DNA of 64,000 nucleotides from Atriophallophorus winterbourni. Taxonomy: Eukaryota; Platyhelminthes; Trematoda; Plagiorchiida; Microphallidae. The notes beneath the pieces were generated by a model, which saw only the letters and a list, made by a program, of their open reading frames with translations, was not told the origin of the DNA and did not search any database. Location: assembly GCA_013407085.1 (NCBI GenBank), contig JACCGJ010014862.1:62001-126000 (forward strand), given 5' to 3'. The position numbers were made by a program, and so were the translations under genes. Of this stretch, positions 60,481 through 64,000 are shown one piece after another; the first letter of the stretch is position 1; each line of letters begins with the position of its first letter.

Positions 60481-61340
60481 ATCATACAACGTTTTGCAAC
60501 TCCCATGGTTGAGGGTGGGTAAGGGAAATCTTACGCTGCATGCGTGACGACTGTAATTATTTTTTCCATTGTGCGCCGATTTTTCAAAGGTAACATAACT
60601 GAAAGCCTCGAAGTTAAAAGTGGGTAGTGGCGTTCTAATAATCTTCTCTTTACACTAAGTCTCGTGATGTGCACCCGGTGCCATTCACTGGAACTAGCTT
60701 AAAGGCGATGACAGATAGATTCCAACAGACTCATTTAAAAGCTAGGGTGGTAAAGTTATGAATAAAATAATAAATAATTGATTCTTAGATATACAAGGCA
60801 TGCTAAGCGTGATCAATAATTAATAAATTGTTTTTATAAAGAAAGTCAAATATGAATATTCGTTATTACATTTTCAAGGTCAAATGTGCAGGAGAATTTT
60901 TACGTCCGTTTAAACAATGAAGGTGAACGGTAATCAATCATTTTTACACAAATGCATAATGTGTGATGTTATTGCACGTAATAAATCAATGTGATGAGAA
61001 AAAATAAATGTTTCAAAGAATATTGATTGTCAACGTATGTGATCCCGAGCAATGCGAACAAGCACGAAGAACCTAAACTTCGAACATTTTTCATTGTGAT
61101 GTTCGAAATAATAAGTTTTGTTTTGAATGAAAGACGTTTCCAAAAATACATCAATACACAGGGCGTGCGGTCGTATTTTCGTTGCTCTGACACTTTTGCC
61201 CGTTTCTTGGCCAAATCAACTCGGATTTTACCCGTTCAAAAACTTTTTGCTATACTTTGACGAGAGCTATCGGAATTTATACGTTTTGAGCTGACCGTCG
61301 ATTAACAACAAAGTTACCGTTTCAACGTAAATATCTCGGT
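60481..61340. other. no recognised gene
   Basis: AT-rich; the right end probably contains the 5' UTR of the compact CR1. Confidence 0.4.
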
Positions 61341-61487
61341 TTGCTCACGCGTGCAAACTTTCTCCCACAGTTAACTATCGTACGGTTTTTGCTTTCATTG
61401 CAAAGATCTCATCGAACTACACATTTTGATACGCCATTCTGTGCTCTACTCTGTGTGGTTATCGAGTTATCACGGATTATTCGCAAA

Positions 61488-63158
61488 ATGAACAAATCAA
61501 GAATTATAACCCAGCTAAATCGACCAGTCGAACTGACGACCATTCTTCAACCGGCCGTCCCAATTCAGCCTACAATGCGTGGTCGAGTCACGAGATCCAC
61601 CCACGCGGAAAAATCGATCGATCATGTTGTGCATACGACGGTTGTTCACCCGACAGCGACAACAAACCACCTTGACCTCTGCGCCAAGTGCCTGTACCCG
61701 GTAAGCAATGATAGTGCATTGGTTAAATGTATTTTTTGTGATATACATGTGCACGTGGCCTGCGATGAGACTTTGACCGATGAGTGTGTAAAGATCGTGA
61801 ATGATCAAAACCTCCCATCCGTTTGCTATTTCTGTATTGACTGTAGAAATTCAATAGCGAATCGTAATCCCAAGAGTACACAATTCTCTGCTAGAAACGA
61901 GAATAATACAATAGAGAATAGATTATTGATAATAGAAGAGGAACTTGCAAATTTAAAGAATACTCTACGACCAATAATCAAGACTAAAACAGTTGAATTG
62001 AATAATGGAATACGCTCGACCTCACCGCCACAGAGTGCTTCTAAAAAGGTTAAATTACGCGACACTGAAGTGATACTTAAAAAGGCCTTGAAGCAGAAAC
62101 CATCTACGTCGAACGCTCCTTTGGCCAAAGTTGCCACGAAAAATACTTCGCTCAATGTTATCTGCACCGATTCGACACCCCCAGTGGTACAAAAATCATA
62201 CAGAGAAATGCTTTTGCGGTCGACCTCCGCTGCACAATCTGAGCCTGGCACACTAAACCTAAATCAAAAAGCCTCACATTCTATGAAGAATGACTGGACA
62301 CGCGACAAGCATTCTCATTCATTAAGCGTAATATGTACGAATGTTAAAGAGTCCGGCGAGAGCTTGTTAGATAGAAAACACAAACACGACCTCGACATAT
62401 GGTCTCAAATTTGTCAACAGTTGCGAATTGAGCATGTTACTCCTGACAAACTGATTCGTCGAACTCGCCACTCCACCTCACCTCATAGTGATCAACCTCG
62501 GTTACTAAGAGTCACACTGAAGTGCGAGGCTGATATCGAAAACATACTGCTAAATTCGTACCGACTAAAGACGGATCCGACTTCAAATTGCCGAATATAT
62601 CCTGATGTGCCATGGTGGGAACGGAAGGGTGCCTCAAACACTAAGGAAAAAACGGTATCGCGGAGTATGGTTCTACTCGGGGTACCAGAAAATACCACTG
62701 AAGCATCGGGGCAGGAAACAGCAGATCATGACTTCAAGCAGTGGCGTTACATTGCGTCTTTGCTTAATATTTCTAACGTTGTGATCACTGACACTTGCCG
62801 GGTGCCTTTTTCAATAAACTATAAAGGAGACGGACCGAAACCTCTCAGGATTACCTTTTTAACTACCGACATGGCTGAATTTGTCAAGTCCGAATGGAAA
62901 ATAGCAAAACGTGCATTACCGAAAGACATTAGACTTTGTCAACCAAGACCAAGTACCATGAGTCAGACACATTCTCGGCTGGGGGCGGTAGACGGCAGCG
63001 TTCCCACCGAAATGGAAGCAATCAATACATCAAAAAACGTAGTGGTTCTATGGAATGCGCTACCGCAAGATGTTGTGAATCCAACGACAATTGATGTTTT
63101 CAAATCGAAATTGGATGCATACGTCAAACAAAACCCTGAATTTGGCCCGGTGTTTTAA
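61488..63158 (+). CDS. CR1 ORF1 protein fused to ORF2 C-terminal tip
   Basis: 556 codons from the first ATG (AAAATGAAC); the frame is open 49 codons further upstream without ATG. Residues 65-119 form a PHD-like finger: C65-x2-C68-x12-C81-x2-C84-x4-H89-x2-C92, then C113-x2-C116. A short coiled-coil-like run follows (ENRLLIIEEELANLKNTL, about 142-160). The conserved block SLSVICTNVKESGESLL lies near 280. An RRM-like segment comes next, MVLLGVPENTTEASGQE to GDGPKPLRITFLTTDMAEFV, about 395-475. The last part NVVVLWNALPQDVVNPTTID then VFKSKLDAYVKQ is the C-terminal motif of CR1 ORF2, joined in frame. CR1 ORF1 proteins bind RNA in known cases. Whether this one is expressed is unknown. Confidence 0.85.
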   Translation: MNKSRIITQLNRPVELTTILQPAVPIQPTMRGRVTRSTHAEKSIDHVVHTTVVHPTATTNHLDLCAKCLYPVSNDSALVKCIFCDIHVHVACDETLTDECVKIVNDQNLPSVCYFCIDCRNSIANRNPKSTQFSARNENNTIENRLLIIEEELANLKNTLRPIIKTKTVELNNGIRSTSPPQSASKKVKLRDTEVILKKALKQKPSTSNAPLAKVATKNTSLNVICTDSTPPVVQKSYREMLLRSTSAAQSEPGTLNLNQKASHSMKNDWTRDKHSHSLSVICTNVKESGESLLDRKHKHDLDIWSQICQQLRIEHVTPDKLIRRTRHSTSPHSDQPRLLRVTLKCEADIENILLNSYRLKTDPTSNCRIYPDVPWWERKGASNTKEKTVSRSMVLLGVPENTTEASGQETADHDFKQWRYIASLLNISNVVITDTCRVPFSINYKGDGPKPLRITFLTTDMAEFVKSEWKIAKRALPKDIRLCQPRPSTMSQTHSRLGAVDGSVPTEMEAINTSKNVVVLWNALPQDVVNPTTIDVFKSKLDAYVKQNPEFGPVF

Positions 63159-63293
63159 AGCAACACGAACCCAAAAAACATTAACAATGTAATTTTGAAT
63201 AATTTTTTTCGCAATAGTTGTCATCCAATGGTACCTGTAAAGCATTAGCTTTTTATCACCATAAATCTTGATTCTTGATTCTTGATTCATGAG
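63159..63293 (+). repeat. CR1 3' UTR and TTGATTC tail
   Basis: From the stop to the tandem TTGATTC units at 63,265-63,290. The sequence before the tail is shared with 27,865-27,880. Confidence 0.8.
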
Positions 63294-64000
63294 TCTTCCT
63301 TACGGGTTTTCGTAGAAGATTCGGGCAGCAGGGCCGTTTTTGTTGGCATGGATGTAGGCGAGTTAATCTGGAAGTTAATTCTAAGGGTACACGTGAATGC
63401 TCAAAATGAAAGTTGTAAAATTATTTCCACTATTAGTACCCAGGAATGCCATGATTATATGGTTCTTATTGCGAGATATCTAGTTTGAAAAGTTTAGTTA
63501 ATTTTTCCGCGGTTAAGAATGAAATTAGATTTGTTTTAAAATCACATAAAGATACGCAGTTTCTTATGCTTTTCAGGAAGAAGAATCAAGAACTAAGCAT
63601 ACTTATTCAAGAAAAAAGTTTCTCCTGACTTTCGTGAGGAATCTTGCTAGTTCCGCTATGTTATCTTTATTGCTAAAATTATACTTAAAATCCTGTCGGA
63701 AGCGACTTGTCGAATTTATAACAATATTATCAGAAGATATTATTCTAAAATACATTATAAGGTTGAGTCTAATTCTACGGAACCATAACAGTCTTAGCAT
63801 GAGCTGCTCACATCTTTCTCTCTATGATTGATTCGAAGTGTTTCCAATGATTGATTTGGTAAATTTACGTTGTATATTTTCCAAAACGATACTATCAGTT
63901 TTATTTATGTTACTATGCATTATATTACATTTATCAAAGTAGGTTAGTTAAAATTTTAAAAGTTTTAAATTACAGTGTGGGAGAGTGAATAAATTATGAA
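63294..64000. other. no recognised gene
   Basis: AT-rich. Frames at 63,282-63,488 and 63,603-63,831 have no motif. Confidence 0.4.

Larger units (their letters stand above)
61341..63293 (+). mobile_element. internally deleted CR1-like element
   Basis: Consists of a 5' region, one long ORF (61,488-63,158), a 3' UTR and a tail of about three TTGATTC units (63,265-63,290). ORF1 is intact, while endonuclease and reverse transcriptase are missing except for the last 50 or so residues of ORF2. The 3' UTR and tail match the decayed copy at 25.1-27.9 kb (CCATAAATCTTGA). A non-autonomous derivative that could be copied by a full-length relative. The 5' end is not defined. Confidence 0.82.

Noticed and set aside
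61826..62251. 141-codon minus-strand frame
   Set aside because: Antisense shadow of the CR1 ORF1.

Overview
The window looks like animal nuclear DNA, most probably from a digenean flatworm (fluke). Two genes are intron-containing host genes with GT-AG junctions, and nearly everything else is interspersed non-LTR (RTE- and CR1-like) and LTR (Ty3/gypsy, BEL/Pao) retroelement debris of the kind known from trematode genomes. No prokaryotic signal (operon, Shine-Dalgarno, CRISPR) is present. The species cannot be named from sequence alone.

Host genes. (1) Positions 308-12,197 on the minus strand hold a complete nitrilase-family gene (NIT1, or the Nit half of a NitFhit fusion). Six in-phase coding exons give 326 residues with the Glu-Lys-Cys triad. 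Four of its five introns are hundreds of bases to 3.8 kb long and packed with repeats; the first is only 29 nt. (2) Positions 44,346-44,932 on the minus strand hold the first two recognised coding exons of an SLC35A-type nucleotide-sugar transporter, also separated by a 29-nt intron. The remaining exons are not recognisable in the window, and a 3-kb RTE insertion lies 3' of them.

Regional layout. 1-12.2 kb: NIT1 and its repeat-filled introns. 12.6-17.8 kb: LINE fragments and short repeats. 17.8-18.96 kb: 5' half of an LTR retrotransposon (LTR, gag, protease start) with signs of Tf1/sushi-type self-priming. 19-24.8 kb: RTE, BEL and CR1 fragments. 25-29.5 kb: a decayed CR1 with a PHD-type ORF1, abutting two antisense CR1 copies. 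29.5-32.8 kb: AT-rich sequence without recognised genes. 32.8-37.3 kb: a decayed CsRn1/Kabuki-like Ty3/gypsy element carrying a 478-bp insertion with 50-bp terminal direct repeats, a tRNA-derived Pol III promoter and a 10-bp target duplication. 40.1-43.2 kb: an RTE element with one uninterrupted endonuclease-reverse transcriptase frame of about 1,000 codons. 44.3-44.9 kb: transporter exons. 45-54.6 kb: LINE fragments and repeats. 56.4-57.8 kb: a compact LTR element with only a gag remnant, bounded by a 5-bp target duplication. 58.1-60.5 kb: BEL/Pao and CR1 remnants. 61.3-63.3 kb: an internally deleted CR1 whose PHD-finger ORF1 is fused in frame to the last residues of the reverse transcriptase.

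The most interesting structures are the apparent self-priming signal, three compact or internally rearranged elements (gag-only LTR element, ORF1-only CR1, composite SINE), the paired 29-nt introns, and a roughly 235-bp repeat family of unclear class with many copies. Function beyond homology is inference throughout.
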